64,000 nt of DNA from CAYSCW01 sp964429795. Its GTDB lineage: Bacteria; Acidobacteriota; Aminicenantia; Aminicenantales; Aminicenantaceae. The translations under genes were made by a program, and so were the position numbers. Location: positions 1 through 64,000 of the forward strand of contig CAYSCW010000002.1 in the NCBI GenBank assembly GCA_964429795.1, in the 5' to 3' direction. The stretch's first letter is position 1; every line of letters starts with the position of its first letter. The notes beneath the pieces are model-generated. The model was not told the origin of the DNA and made no database searches. It worked only from the letters and a program-made list of their open reading frames with translations. Below, piece by piece: positions 26,435-34,905 of this stretch.

Positions 26435-26519
26435 GGCTCTTCTCTTTATGATTTTTATCTTCGCCGTGTGTGTGGGCGGCTTTGTCTTTACCCTCTATCT
26501 TTCCTACAAAAATAAATAA
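26424..26519 (+). CDS. MetS-like small subunit of the NSS amino-acid importer (31 aa)
   Basis: ATG 26424 to TAA 26519, overlapping the transporter stop by 11 nt. The peptide is a single membrane helix: MTLEALLFMIFIFAVCVGGF followed by VFTLYLSYKNK. This is the form of the putative methionine/alanine importer small subunit (MetS) family, which always sits directly after an NSS transporter. Context, length, overlap and a single helix with a basic tail all fit. It would act in the inner membrane with the large subunit. Confidence 0.8.
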   Translation: MTLEALLFMIFIFAVCVGGFVFTLYLSYKNK

Positions 26520-26671
26520 TCCGCAAGGCCAGTCGCTCTTGGGTGATGCTGGAGGGGAACCGGCGCTATGACTGATTATATCTCTCATTTAGCTATCACC
26601 TGAAAGGAGGCACTTCTCCTCTTTAATCAATCCTTGAATTTTGGGGGATTGTATTGTATTTTAGATATGCT

Positions 26672-26950
26672 ATGAGATTGAACAGGAATCAGATCGAACA
26701 CATGGCTTTCCTCATCGTCCGTAACCTGATCAAAACCGAGAAAATAATCGCAGACAACAAGAACAAGCTTGTCGATGATGTGACCAATCTCATAACTGAG
26801 GAATTTCAGAAGGAGGACAAGTTAGATCAGGAAGTCAGAGAAATCCTCAGCAAGCATATGGAAAAAATCCGTAAGGAGAACATCGAATACCAGACCATGT
26901 TCCGGATGATCAAATCCAAACTGGCAAAAGAAAGGGATGTCGTGCTGTGA
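26672..26950 (+). CDS. DUF507 family protein (first of a tandem pair)
   Basis: 93-codon helical protein starting MRLNRNQIEHMAFLIVRNLI, the typical DUF507 opening (MRLS/N-R-x-Q-I). The track-length frame could start at TTG 26654, but ATG 26672 matches the family start. Predicted all-alpha and cytoplasmic; no biochemical function is established for the family. Overlaps the second copy by 4 nt (GTGA). Confidence 0.85.
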   Translation: MRLNRNQIEHMAFLIVRNLIKTEKIIADNKNKLVDDVTNLITEEFQKEDKLDQEVREILSKHMEKIRKENIEYQTMFRMIKSKLAKERDVVL

Positions 26951-27237
26951 GTATTCGTCTGAGTCGAGAAAAAATCAATTACCTTTCCCGTCAAATCCTC
27001 GATGCCCTTTTTAACGATGATCAAGTCGAATTCCTGGATGAGTCCAATGAAATCAGGCTCTCCATCGTGAAGAGCATTGAGGATGAGATGAAGCTTTATG
27101 GACTTCTGGATAAAAAAGCCATAGACAAAATCAACGCCCAGAAAAAGTCCATCAAAGAGGGAAGCCGAGAGTGGGAAATTCTCTACCGAAAATATTACAA
27201 TGACGAAATCTCCAAACTCGGTAAGTTTATCGAATAA
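26947..27237 (+). CDS. DUF507 family protein (second of a tandem pair)
   Basis: 96 codons from GTG 26947: SIRLSREKINYLSRQILDAL, then DEIRLSIVKSIEDEMKLYGLLDKKAIDKINAQKKSI and a C-terminal WEILYRKYYNDEI, a hallmark of DUF507. It is diverged from the upstream copy, which lacks the C-terminal WEILYRKYY segment but shares the N-terminal helix, so they are an old duplication or a heteromeric pair. Function unknown. Confidence 0.88.
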   Translation: MSIRLSREKINYLSRQILDALFNDDQVEFLDESNEIRLSIVKSIEDEMKLYGLLDKKAIDKINAQKKSIKEGSREWEILYRKYYNDEISKLGKFIE

Positions 27238-27263
27238 AATTCATCTCTCCTCTGAAGACAAAC

Positions 27264-27281
27264 CCTGGATCGAAATCCAGG
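27264..27281. repeat. Perfect 7-bp hairpin with CGAA tetraloop between convergent genes
   Basis: CCTGGAT-CGAA-ATCCAGG. It lies 26 bp after the DUF507 pair. No T-run follows on either strand, so it may be an mRNA 3'-end stabiliser or part of a Rho-independent-like signal. The rest of 27238-27406 has a second weak hairpin (GAAAAAG...CTTTTTC near 27378-27402). Confidence 0.4.
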
Positions 27282-27406
27282 AAAGAGTCCGTTATTCCGA
27301 GACAGATTAGAAAAGATCAAAGCTTGAATGGAAAAGAGTGGTTCTGGAATTCAACCAGAGCACAATCCGTAGCTGAAAAAGTCAAAAGGAAGCTTTTTCC
27401 TCTACC

Positions 27407-28267
27407 CTACTTAATGTATCCCTTCGCAATGAGATAATTCTTAAGGGCAACTTTCCAGTGAGAAAAACTGCTCAAACCTATCTCTTTTGCTCTTTTATTC
27501 TCCAAGACAGAATAAGAGGGTCTCAAGGCCTTGGCTCCATAGGTTTTTGTATTCACAGGAAAAATCTTTGTCTTTTTCCCCATCAGGGCAAAGATGGTCT
27601 GGGCAAATTCAAACCAAGTGCACTGGCCTTCATTGGTCAAATGGTACAGACCAAAACGCTCTGATCGGATAAGCTCTCCGATACGCGGGGCAAGTTCTGC
27701 CGTGGATGTGGGTGTGACCCACTGGTCATTGACTACTCTTAATGGTTTTCCTTCTTTTTCTAAGGCTATCATCACATCTACAAAGTTTGTGCCTTTTCCC
27801 CAGCAGCCGGCTATTCCGTAGAGTCCACAAGTGCGGATAAGATAGAATTTTTCTAAGATGTTGCAGACGAAATATTCTCCGGCCAGCTTGGAGCAGGCAT
27901 AGACGCTCAAAGGATTGGGCGGGTCCCCTTCGATGTAAGGACTTTTTTTCATCCCATCAAAGACATAATCTGTACTGAAATGGACAAGGGTGATATCAAA
28001 ATCCCGACAGATCAGTGCCAATTCCCTCACAGCTATAGAATTTACCAAGAATGATTCCTGGGGATTGTCCTCGCATTCGTCAACACGGTGATAGGCAGAG
28101 GTGTTGATCACCAATTCAGGTTGGATTTTGGAGAGCGTGTCTTTTGCTTTCTCTGGCTTGGTGACATCGAATTCAGGATAATAGAGAGGCAGCAGCTGGT
28201 CATCCCTAAGGAATTTCATCAGGTCTGAGCCCAGCTGGCCATCTGCTCCGATGACGGCGATCTTCAT
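27407..28267 (-). CDS. rmlD: dTDP-4-dehydrorhamnose reductase family protein
   Basis: Extended SDR that reduces dTDP-4-keto-rhamnose in L-rhamnose donor synthesis. N-terminal VIGADGQLGSDL (~4-15), VINTSAYHRVDECEDNP, FSTDYVFDG and YACSKLAGEYF (catalytic Tyr/Lys ~128/132). 286 aa, full length. Not clustered with rmlA, rmlB or rmlC here, so the sugar is uncertain; some family members are MAT2B-like or act on other deoxysugars. Confidence 0.88.
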   Translation of the reverse strand: MKIAVIGADGQLGSDLMKFLRDDQLLPLYYPEFDVTKPEKAKDTLSKIQPELVINTSAYHRVDECEDNPQESFLVNSIAVRELALICRDFDITLVHFSTDYVFDGMKKSPYIEGDPPNPLSVYACSKLAGEYFVCNILEKFYLIRTCGLYGIAGCWGKGTNFVDVMIALEKEGKPLRVVNDQWVTPTSTAELAPRIGELIRSERFGLYHLTNEGQCTWFEFAQTIFALMGKKTKIFPVNTKTYGAKALRPSYSVLENKRAKEIGLSSFSHWKVALKNYLIAKGYIK

Positions 28268-28332
28268 TTTTCCAGGATGATCCTTCTCTCAGGAATAAGG
28301 AATGAATATGATCGTGATCTGAAAGTAGTATT

Positions 28333-28366
28333 AAGGCCAGGGATTTTTCCCTGGCCTTATTTTTTG
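28333..28366 (+). terminator. Strong intrinsic-terminator hairpin
   Basis: Perfect 11-bp stem AAGGCCAGGGA (28333-28343) / TCCCTGGCCTT (28348-28358) with TTTT loop, then A and six T on the plus strand. It separates the rmlD start from the 3' end of the minus-strand PKD gene. On the minus strand the stem is preceded by an A-tract but lacks a following U-tract, so its efficiency for that gene is uncertain. Confidence 0.7.
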
Positions 28367-28390
28367 TCCATAAAAGACGATGTCTGCTTC

Positions 28391-29845
28391 TTAGAAGAGA
28401 AATCTGAATCCAAGCATCAGTTTGTGGTGCTTGGAGAATTTCCGCCCTTCTCCAACAGGAGCTCTGACCTCGAAGAAAAGAGAGCCCGTGCTGGTACGGG
28501 TACTGAGGACATCCAAACCAAAGTTACCGATGAGATCAGCATCTGAATTTCTATTTTCTTTGACTTTGGTGGTGAATCCTGCTCCGGCTCCGAAAAAGGC
28601 AGGTCCAGAGTGAACATTCAACAGAATATTGGCCATAAAAATGGACTTCCAAGGATCTCCTTTCAATGCAGCAGCACCACCGCCAGAGATGACGAAGGAC
28701 AGCGTATCAGGGATAATTTTATAGAGCAGGCCTATCCGCCCCGCCAGATAAGGGCCATACGAGCCTCTTGAAAAGAAAGGTCCTCCCTCAGCCAGAACAA
28801 ACAATCTCTTCTGGGTCACTTCAAGATCCACTCGGCAGGGTTGAGAAACTGCCCCAAAATCATCGGTGACAATCAATGTGATGGTGTAGAGACCTGGAAC
28901 ATCAAAGATCTTCTCCCAGGTAAAAGGAGTTTCTGAATCGGAGTATCTGTCGACGACATTTCCTTCTTGGTCACTAATTTCGAAATCAGCTTTGACCACT
29001 TGTCCATCAGGATCTGTGGATTCGGAGGCATCTATGGTGATGGGATATCTTACATAATTCTCACAAGGAAGACAGGAAGTCCAGAGTTTGCATGTAGGAG
29101 GGACGTTGATGTATGTTTTTGCCTCGCATGGATTCGTTGATGGCTTATCCTCAAAATTGATTGCTTTTCCTTTAAATGTGTATTCGCCTGGTTTATCAAA
29201 TTTGGTCTGCCATTTTGCCGAATCAGGGGTGAGAGTTTGAGTGGCCATTTTTGTTCCGTCCGGTCCGAAGACCTCGACTTCCATGGATTTTGCGTGTTGG
29301 GTGCCACTCATATCCACGGAAATGGGATCGTTGATGTTGGCCTTGGCAGGCTCAACTTTGATATCACAGATGGCCTCTGGAACGATTTCCTCAATTTTGC
29401 GAAGGGCAATATTGCCACAAGGCTTGGGCATGATGAATTCATAGTGCTTGAAATCTTTCACGACTGTAAAAGAGAAGACAGGTAAAGGCTCTTTGCCTGC
29501 CCATTCGATATCTTCGACCACTTTGACTTTTCCCCGGGAACGAAAGAGCATCCACATCAATTTATCCCCTATGAGCAGTTCTTTATCCTCGAAAGATGCT
29601 GCTTTTATCTGGTCAAGAAAGGGAAGGAAAAGATCACCATAACCAACCATATCAAAACCATACTTGATATCCCCTGTGTAGCGATCGATAAGTATTTTCA
29701 TCACTTCGGCAGTGGGAACTTCTCCTTTGATTCGAACAAAAGTATAACGTCCGATTCTTCTCAGTTTCTTCGTCTCAGCGTAAGAATTCAAAGAGAGAAG
29801 AACGAGAAGCCCGATGACGAGGAAGACTACCTTTTTGCTTTTCAT
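28391..29845 (-). CDS. Surface/outer-membrane protein with two PKD-like domains and a C-terminal beta-barrel
   Basis: Signal peptide (MKSKKVVFLVIGLLVLLSLN...SYA/ETK), a ~140-residue unknown domain, two Ig-like/PKD-type domains (~160-255 and ~265-350: VEPAKANINDPISVDMSGT; DASESTDPDGQVVKADFEI...DVPGLYTITLIVTDDFG), then ~350-484 an amphipathic barrel-like region (GSYGPYLAGRIGLLYKI..., AGAGFTTKVKENRN) ending LMLGFRFLF. Each PKD-like region carries Cys residues that could form disulfides. Likely exported to the outer membrane. AAAGGAGG precedes the ATG. No enzymatic domain recognised. Confidence 0.75.
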   Translation of the reverse strand: MKSKKVVFLVIGLLVLLSLNSYAETKKLRRIGRYTFVRIKGEVPTAEVMKILIDRYTGDIKYGFDMVGYGDLFLPFLDQIKAASFEDKELLIGDKLMWMLFRSRGKVKVVEDIEWAGKEPLPVFSFTVVKDFKHYEFIMPKPCGNIALRKIEEIVPEAICDIKVEPAKANINDPISVDMSGTQHAKSMEVEVFGPDGTKMATQTLTPDSAKWQTKFDKPGEYTFKGKAINFEDKPSTNPCEAKTYINVPPTCKLWTSCLPCENYVRYPITIDASESTDPDGQVVKADFEISDQEGNVVDRYSDSETPFTWEKIFDVPGLYTITLIVTDDFGAVSQPCRVDLEVTQKRLFVLAEGGPFFSRGSYGPYLAGRIGLLYKIIPDTLSFVISGGGAAALKGDPWKSIFMANILLNVHSGPAFFGAGAGFTTKVKENRNSDADLIGNFGLDVLSTRTSTGSLFFEVRAPVGEGRKFSKHHKLMLGFRFLF

Positions 29846-29897
29846 AAAAGCCTCCTTTTCGCTATGATAATGTAATCACTAGGTTTATTCTTAACAT

Positions 29898-29926
29898 AGA
29901 TTAGAAATAATAATATATTTTGTCAA
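29898..29926 (-). promoter_or_regulatory. Promoter of the PKD/barrel gene
   Basis: Minus strand: perfect -35 TTGACA (29926-29921), 17-bp spacer, -10 TAATCT (29903-29898); ~45-nt leader to the ATG at 29845. Confidence 0.55.
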
Positions 29927-29974
29927 GGAAAAAATCAAGATCATTGTTGGGGAAAAAGCGATTCTCTCTTCCCT

Positions 29975-30000
29975 GATCACGGAAATGGAAATGCTATCCC
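29975..30000 (+). repeat. Solo end of the interspersed repeat family
   Basis: ATCACGGAAATGGAAATGC followed by TATCCC closely matches the right end of copy A (GTCACGGAAATGGGAATGC, TACCG). No core is attached. Confidence 0.4.
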
Positions 30001-30015
30001 ACCTTCTTTTTTTCT

Positions 30016-30045
30016 TTGTGTTTGAATCCCGTGTTTTGGTATAAT
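30016..30045 (+). promoter_or_regulatory. Extended -10 promoter of the ACT-domain gene
   Basis: -35-like TTGTGT (30016-30021), 18-bp spacer, TGG-TATAAT (-10 at 30040-30045). A TAAGGAGG ribosome site follows before GTG 30069. Confidence 0.5.
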
Positions 30046-30068
30046 TCTGGTTTAATAAGGAGGAAAAA

Positions 30069-30464
30069 GTGCATAACGTATGGGAAGATATCGAACTTCA
30101 CGTGACTACACCAAATGAGCCAGGTATCATGGGGCGAGTCTTGGGAACCTTGGCTAACGCTGGGGTAAATCTGAAAGCTCTCTGCATTTATTCTGAGGAG
30201 AATAAGGGGGTGTTTTTGCTTGTTACCTCTGACAATAAGAAAGCGGAGAAATCTCTAAAGGCCTTGAAGTATAAAGTAAAATCCAGAAAAGTGGTTGCGG
30301 TCAAAATCGATGACAGAATTGGGGCTGGGGCAGAAATTGGTGCCCTTCTTGGAAATGCAGCTATAGACATCGAGTACTGTTACGGAACCTCAGCCGAAAC
30401 AGGAAAGGCGATTCTTGTTCTCAACACCAACAAAAACAAGAAGGCAATTGAAACCCTCCGCTGA
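30069..30464 (+). CDS. Tandem ACT-domain protein
   Basis: 131 aa made almost entirely of two ACT regulatory folds: ~6-65 (IELHVTTPNEPGIMGRVLGTLANAGVNL, the classic PGxLxxV...AGVN pattern) and ~75-131 (DRIGAGAEIGALLGNAAIDIEYCYGTSAETGKAILVL). Such stand-alone proteins bind amino acids or similar small ligands; no catalytic domain is present. Ligand unknown. GTG start preceded by AAGGAGG. Followed after 83 bp by the thymidine-phosphorylase-like gene, perhaps co-transcribed. Confidence 0.85.
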   Translation: MHNVWEDIELHVTTPNEPGIMGRVLGTLANAGVNLKALCIYSEENKGVFLLVTSDNKKAEKSLKALKYKVKSRKVVAVKIDDRIGAGAEIGALLGNAAIDIEYCYGTSAETGKAILVLNTNKNKKAIETLR

Positions 30465-30547
30465 ACCCATAATTGTAGTTCAGAGCTCAATCCGGTCTAT
30501 CGGGTCAGCCTCTAAAATGGATAGCATAATTTTTTTCTTCTTCTGAG

Positions 30548-31756
30548 ATGTCGGCAACATTGAACCCTCCGTTCGTAGAAGGGCTTGTGCCCCAGAGCCT
30601 GGAGAAGGAAAAACGGCATGTTCTACTTAGAACCATACGAAATTGGAGGGAAAATCTGGCCAATGATGATCCAGGACAACCTTCTGTTATCCTTTATTCG
30701 TTGGGAAACTTGAGTGATAAAGTCACCCTTATAGCCATCTCCCTTTGTGCATCTTTGGGTATTTGGATTCCTCAGATTTCAATACCCTCCCCTAAAAAGC
30801 ACGCTCTGGCCGATTCTATCAGTCTGATTTTTGGAGCGAAAAACTTTTTATCTCCAGACCAGATAAAGGCTCAACTCATTGCCCTGAAGGGAGCAATGTT
30901 TTCAGTGCCGGAGCCCCTCTTTTCCTCAAAAAAAGCATGGGAATTTTCTCCTTTAAAGTCAACATCAAATCAATTGTTCAATTTAGAGGAATGGATTAGG
31001 TATGTCGTGACGCTTGTATACTTGAGTGGAGCAAAAAGTGTTGTGTTTGATATCCGAGTGAATGGGAATTTTATTGTTCAAAATCAAAGAGAAGGGCGGG
31101 ATTTTGCCCGCCGCATAAGGAATGGCTGTAAACAGTGTGGCATTCACTCTTCTTACATCCTGGGCAACACCAACCATTTTATAGGACAAGCCGCAGGAGA
31201 ATATCTGGAAATCAAGGAAGCCCTGGAGGTGCTCAGGGGAAGAGGTCCTCTGGATTTAACAAAAGTGGCCATGGAGGTCGCTTCTGAAATGGTGCGCCTG
31301 GCCTATCCTCTCTCTCAGAGAACGGAGATTAAAAAGTCTTTAAAAAACAAGATTGATGAAGGAAAAGCCCTGGAAATATTCAAAGAAATGATCATCTTTC
31401 AGGGGGGAAATCCACTTTATATGGATGATATCGCTCTGTTTCCTAAAGTAAAAAAGAGTCTACCCATTTTATCTGAGAAAGAAGGCTTCCTCCATAATCT
31501 GGATGAGAACAAACTTATATACCTCCGGTCTGAATTGGATGTTAGGCCTGGGAATCTGGGAACCGGATTTACCATTTTAAAGAAAAGAGGAGACCGGATA
31601 AAACAGGGAGATCTCTTGGCCGAAATTTTCCATGATGGGATCAGGAATGTTTCCGCTCTGAATAGCCATTTTAAGGATCTTTTTGTGATCGATACAACAC
31701 CGCCACCCTTTCAGCCTCTGATCATCGAAAAAATCAGAGAAGAAGAACTTTCTTGA
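30548..31756 (+). CDS. Degenerate thymidine/pyrimidine-nucleoside phosphorylase-like protein
   Basis: 402 aa aligning by eye with the glycosyltransferase-family-3/PYNP fold: LYSLGNLSDKVTLIAISLCASLG (~49-71), FDIRVNGNFIV (~165-175), IGQAAGEYLEIKEALEVLRGRGPLDL (~205-230), GKALEIFKEMIIFQGGNP (~270-287) and a C-terminal PYNP_C-like hammerhead (YLRSELDVRPGNLGTGFTILKK, KQGDLLAEI). The active-site motifs are not kept: HSTGGVGDK is YSLGNLSDK, the GRGLGHTGGTLDKLE loop is an unrelated SIPSPKKHALADSIS, the SxxSKK segment is missing and DVKVGxGAFM is DIRVNGNFIV. Probably not an active phosphorylase, or one with altered chemistry. Confidence 0.7.
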   Translation: MSATLNPPFVEGLVPQSLEKEKRHVLLRTIRNWRENLANDDPGQPSVILYSLGNLSDKVTLIAISLCASLGIWIPQISIPSPKKHALADSISLIFGAKNFLSPDQIKAQLIALKGAMFSVPEPLFSSKKAWEFSPLKSTSNQLFNLEEWIRYVVTLVYLSGAKSVVFDIRVNGNFIVQNQREGRDFARRIRNGCKQCGIHSSYILGNTNHFIGQAAGEYLEIKEALEVLRGRGPLDLTKVAMEVASEMVRLAYPLSQRTEIKKSLKNKIDEGKALEIFKEMIIFQGGNPLYMDDIALFPKVKKSLPILSEKEGFLHNLDENKLIYLRSELDVRPGNLGTGFTILKKRGDRIKQGDLLAEIFHDGIRNVSALNSHFKDLFVIDTTPPPFQPLIIEKIREEELS

Positions 31757-31812
31757 TTTTTTTCAGAAAAAATTTGCATAATTTCCTATAAAAAATAAAA
31801 TAAAGTCAACCT

Positions 31813-32868
31813 ATGTCTAACAAAAAAAGGGTTGCAGTGGTCACTTCAGATGTCCCTTTCGTTAAAGGGGGACATATCACCATCGCTCAAAGCACCGTCA
31901 GGGCTCTCAGAGCTTGGGGCTATGAGGCCGATTTGATCCTCACTCCTCAAAACAGGTTTGGTCATCAGCTCAGGGCTTATATGGCCACACGGTTGACCGA
32001 TGTGGGTGAGGATGGTCTTGGTCGTAAGATTCACCAAGTCATTTCTTTTCGTTATCCCAGTTATGCTGTCAAGCATTCCTGTCATGTCTGCTGGCTTAAC
32101 CATCGGATGCGGGAATATTATGATCTTTGGGAGAGTTTTTCCTCTCAACTGGGCTTTCGAGCAAAGCTCAAGGAAGGCTTGAGAAGAAGAATCATTCATC
32201 TTCTGGATACACAGCTCCTGAAACACAATGTTACCAAGCTTTTCGCCCAATCGAAAACAATTCAAGAGAGGCTGAAACTTTGGGGAAGTATTCCGTCTGA
32301 ATTACTCTACCCCCCTCCCCCTCAAAGAGATTATCGCACCGAATCCTACCAAGACTTCATTCTCTCTGTTTCTCGACTCCAAAGGTTGAAGCGATTGGAC
32401 CTTCTCCTGGATGCCTTAGCGCTCATGAAAAATAGAGATTTTAAGGCGGTTATCATCGGAGAAGGGCCAGAAGAGAAGAATTTAGGTTTAAAAATAAAAG
32501 ATAAGCAGCTTGAAAACAGGGTATTGCTCCTGGGGAAAGCAGATGAGAAAATTCTTATTGAATACTATTCTCGTTGTTTAGCCGTGTTTTTTGCTCCGCT
32601 CAGGGAAGACTACGGCTTGGTGACCGCGGAAGCATTTGCTTCCAGAAAGTGCGTGGTGACCGCCTTGGATAGCGGAGGGCCAGCAGAACTGGTCATAGAC
32701 GGTGAAAGAGGATATGTCTGCCCAGCTCGTCCTGAACGGATTGCTGAAAAATTGGATGAGCTGGCTGAAAATAGGGCTCTGGCAGAAAACATGGGTGAGA
32801 AGGCCTATACATTTATCTCCCACTTGACCTGGGAAAAAGCAGTGGAGAAACTTATCGTATGTGAGTAA
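31813..32868 (+). CDS. GT4-family glycosyltransferase
   Basis: 351-aa GT-B fold enzyme, probably retaining. N-terminal VAVVTSDVPFVKGGHITIAQ with acceptor-side glycine loop. The C-terminal donor domain has FILSVSRLQRLKRLDLLLDAL (~178-198), AVIIGEGPEE and the EX7E-type region APLREDYGLVTAEAFASRK (~260-278). Acts on lipid- or polysaccharide-linked sugars at the cytoplasmic membrane; donor and acceptor unknown. No other glycan genes are adjacent. Confidence 0.88.
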   Translation: MSNKKRVAVVTSDVPFVKGGHITIAQSTVRALRAWGYEADLILTPQNRFGHQLRAYMATRLTDVGEDGLGRKIHQVISFRYPSYAVKHSCHVCWLNHRMREYYDLWESFSSQLGFRAKLKEGLRRRIIHLLDTQLLKHNVTKLFAQSKTIQERLKLWGSIPSELLYPPPPQRDYRTESYQDFILSVSRLQRLKRLDLLLDALALMKNRDFKAVIIGEGPEEKNLGLKIKDKQLENRVLLLGKADEKILIEYYSRCLAVFFAPLREDYGLVTAEAFASRKCVVTALDSGGPAELVIDGERGYVCPARPERIAEKLDELAENRALAENMGEKAYTFISHLTWEKAVEKLIVCE

Positions 32869-32939
32869 TTCACTGGATGCTTGTGGAAGCTGAGCTTTGA
32901 AAGAGATCGTTTCTAAATCTAAAATAAGGTAAAGGAGAA

Positions 32940-34844
32940 ATGAACGAGCACAAACCTTATGTTCCAGATGAAATCCCATTCAAGGATATCACCCTCAAAG
33001 CCGTTGTGATCGGAGCCATTTTTGGCGTGATCTTTGGTTCAGCCAATGCTTATCTGGGCCTCAGAGTAGGATTGACCATTTCCACGGCCATCCCTCTGGC
33101 CGTTATCGCTGTTGCTGTGTTTAGAATCCTCACTCCTGTTTTAGGAAAAAGCAACATCCTGGATTGCAACATAGCCCAGACAACTGGCTCGGCAAGCTCC
33201 TCCCTGGCATCGGGTATCATTTTCACCATTCCTGCCCTTTTCCTCTGGGGATTCAGCCCAAGTGTATTCAAGATAGGTACCCTGGCGCTTCTTGGAGGTG
33301 TGTTGGGAGTTCTGTTCATGATTCCTTTGAGGAGGTCTTTAATTGTCAAGGAGCATGGAGTCCTCCCCTACCCTGAAGGCACCGCTGCTGCTCATGTTCT
33401 GGTGGCAGCTGATACAGGCGGGACTAAGGCCAAAAACGTCTTCCTCGGATTAGGAGTGGGAGCTATCTTCAAGAGTTTGGTGGGTTTTTTTCACCTTTGG
33501 TCGGAGAAGATCTACCTCAAGATTCCTGTACTCAAAAAGGCCACGCTTGGAATGGAACCTACTCCAGCCCTTCTTGGGGTGGGCTTTATCCTGGGACCCC
33601 GCATCGCCGGTATCATGGTTGCTGGTGGAATGCTCTCCTGGTTGGGAATCATTCCTCTTATCGCCTATTTTGGGGAAAGTCTCAATCTTCCCCTGTTTCC
33701 TGAGAAAGAGCTGGCTATAGTCCAGATGTCTGCCGAGCAGATCTGGGATAAATACATCCGGGTCATTGGAGCCGGGGCCGTGGCTGTGGCAGGAATCATC
33801 ACAGTCATCAAATCTTTGCCCACCATGTATAACTCTCTTAAAACAAGCATAAAGGACATAAACATAAAAAGGGCAGGCATGCAGATGAAGACACAGAGGA
33901 CACAGACGGATCTTCCCATCACTATTTTAGGCTTGGGAGTTTTGATAGTAATAATCATCCTGGTTTTAGCCCCTCAAGTCCTCGGTATCCAGACTTCGCT
34001 TATCATCCGGTTCATCGCCTCTCTGTGTATCGTCTTTTTTGCCTTTTGCTTTGTGACTGTCTCTTCAAGAATTGTGGGTATGGTCGGAGTGACTTCTAAT
34101 CCGACTTCAGGGATGGCTATCGTCACCCTTCTGGGCACAAGCCTTCTGTTTTATGCTCTGGGATGGACGGATATTCTGGGTCAGGCCACCGCTGTAACCA
34201 TAGGCACTGTTGTGGCCGTAGGAGCATCCGTCGCCGGGGATATCTCTCAAGATCTCAAGGCTGGTTATATCATCGGAGCCACACCAAGGAGACAGCAAAC
34301 ATCGGAATTGATTGGAGTCCTGACTTCAGCGTTCGCCATTGCCGCGGCCGTCTGGCTGCTGGGAAGATCCTTTTCCTTTGGTTCTGTTGAGTTGCCTGCT
34401 CCTCAAGCTGTGCTGATGAAGACTGTGGTTGAAGGTGTACTAGGAGGCGATCTTCCTTGGGGGCTGGTGTTAATAGGAGGGGCTTTTGCCGTAGTAGCCG
34501 AACTTCTCCGCATCCCTTCCCTGCCCTTTGCTGTGGGTATTTATCTGCCTTTATCAACCATGACACCCATCTTCGTGGGGGGACTAGTCAGACAGATTAT
34601 CGAAAACAGAGCTGGAAAAGACGAGCAGCTTCGAACCCACAAGAAAGAGAAAGGGATCCTTTTGGGTTCAGGATTCATCGCTGGAGAAGGGATCGCGGGC
34701 GTTTTGATTGCCCTGTATGCATTCATTGCCAAAGCCAAGCCAAAAGGAATTGGAATTGTCTGGCCGGGCGATCTCGGAGATTTCATAGCCTTGGCTGCGT
34801 TTCTGCTCTTGGTTGTCTATCTAGTCAGAAGGACCTCAAGATGA
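32940..34844 (+). CDS. OPT-family oligopeptide transporter (first of two paralogues)
   Basis: 634-aa multi-spanning protein (about 14-16 helices) of the oligopeptide transporter superfamily. Start PYVPDEIPFKDITLKAVVIG and GSANAYLGLRVGLTISTAIP are the family's N-terminal signature. Conserved NILDCNIAQTTGSASSSLASG and SNPTSGMAIVTLLGTS are present. Takes up short peptides, probably proton- or ion-coupled. AAAGGAGAA precedes the ATG. Similar throughout to 47453-49453 but diverged, so an old duplication. Followed after 61 bp by cstA. Confidence 0.92.
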   Translation: MNEHKPYVPDEIPFKDITLKAVVIGAIFGVIFGSANAYLGLRVGLTISTAIPLAVIAVAVFRILTPVLGKSNILDCNIAQTTGSASSSLASGIIFTIPALFLWGFSPSVFKIGTLALLGGVLGVLFMIPLRRSLIVKEHGVLPYPEGTAAAHVLVAADTGGTKAKNVFLGLGVGAIFKSLVGFFHLWSEKIYLKIPVLKKATLGMEPTPALLGVGFILGPRIAGIMVAGGMLSWLGIIPLIAYFGESLNLPLFPEKELAIVQMSAEQIWDKYIRVIGAGAVAVAGIITVIKSLPTMYNSLKTSIKDINIKRAGMQMKTQRTQTDLPITILGLGVLIVIIILVLAPQVLGIQTSLIIRFIASLCIVFFAFCFVTVSSRIVGMVGVTSNPTSGMAIVTLLGTSLLFYALGWTDILGQATAVTIGTVVAVGASVAGDISQDLKAGYIIGATPRRQQTSELIGVLTSAFAIAAAVWLLGRSFSFGSVELPAPQAVLMKTVVEGVLGGDLPWGLVLIGGAFAVVAELLRIPSLPFAVGIYLPLSTMTPIFVGGLVRQIIENRAGKDEQLRTHKKEKGILLGSGFIAGEGIAGVLIALYAFIAKAKPKGIGIVWPGDLGDFIALAAFLLLVVYLVRRTSR

Positions 34845-34905
34845 ATCCATCCGCTAGCTTTCTCGGATTTGGCTTGAGCAAGTATCTCCATTTCCGCGAT
34901 AAACA

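Noticed and set aside
28277..28546. Plus-strand 89-codon frame between rmlD and the PKD gene
   Set aside because: It runs through the strong terminator hairpin and into the antisense of the PKD gene; not plausible.
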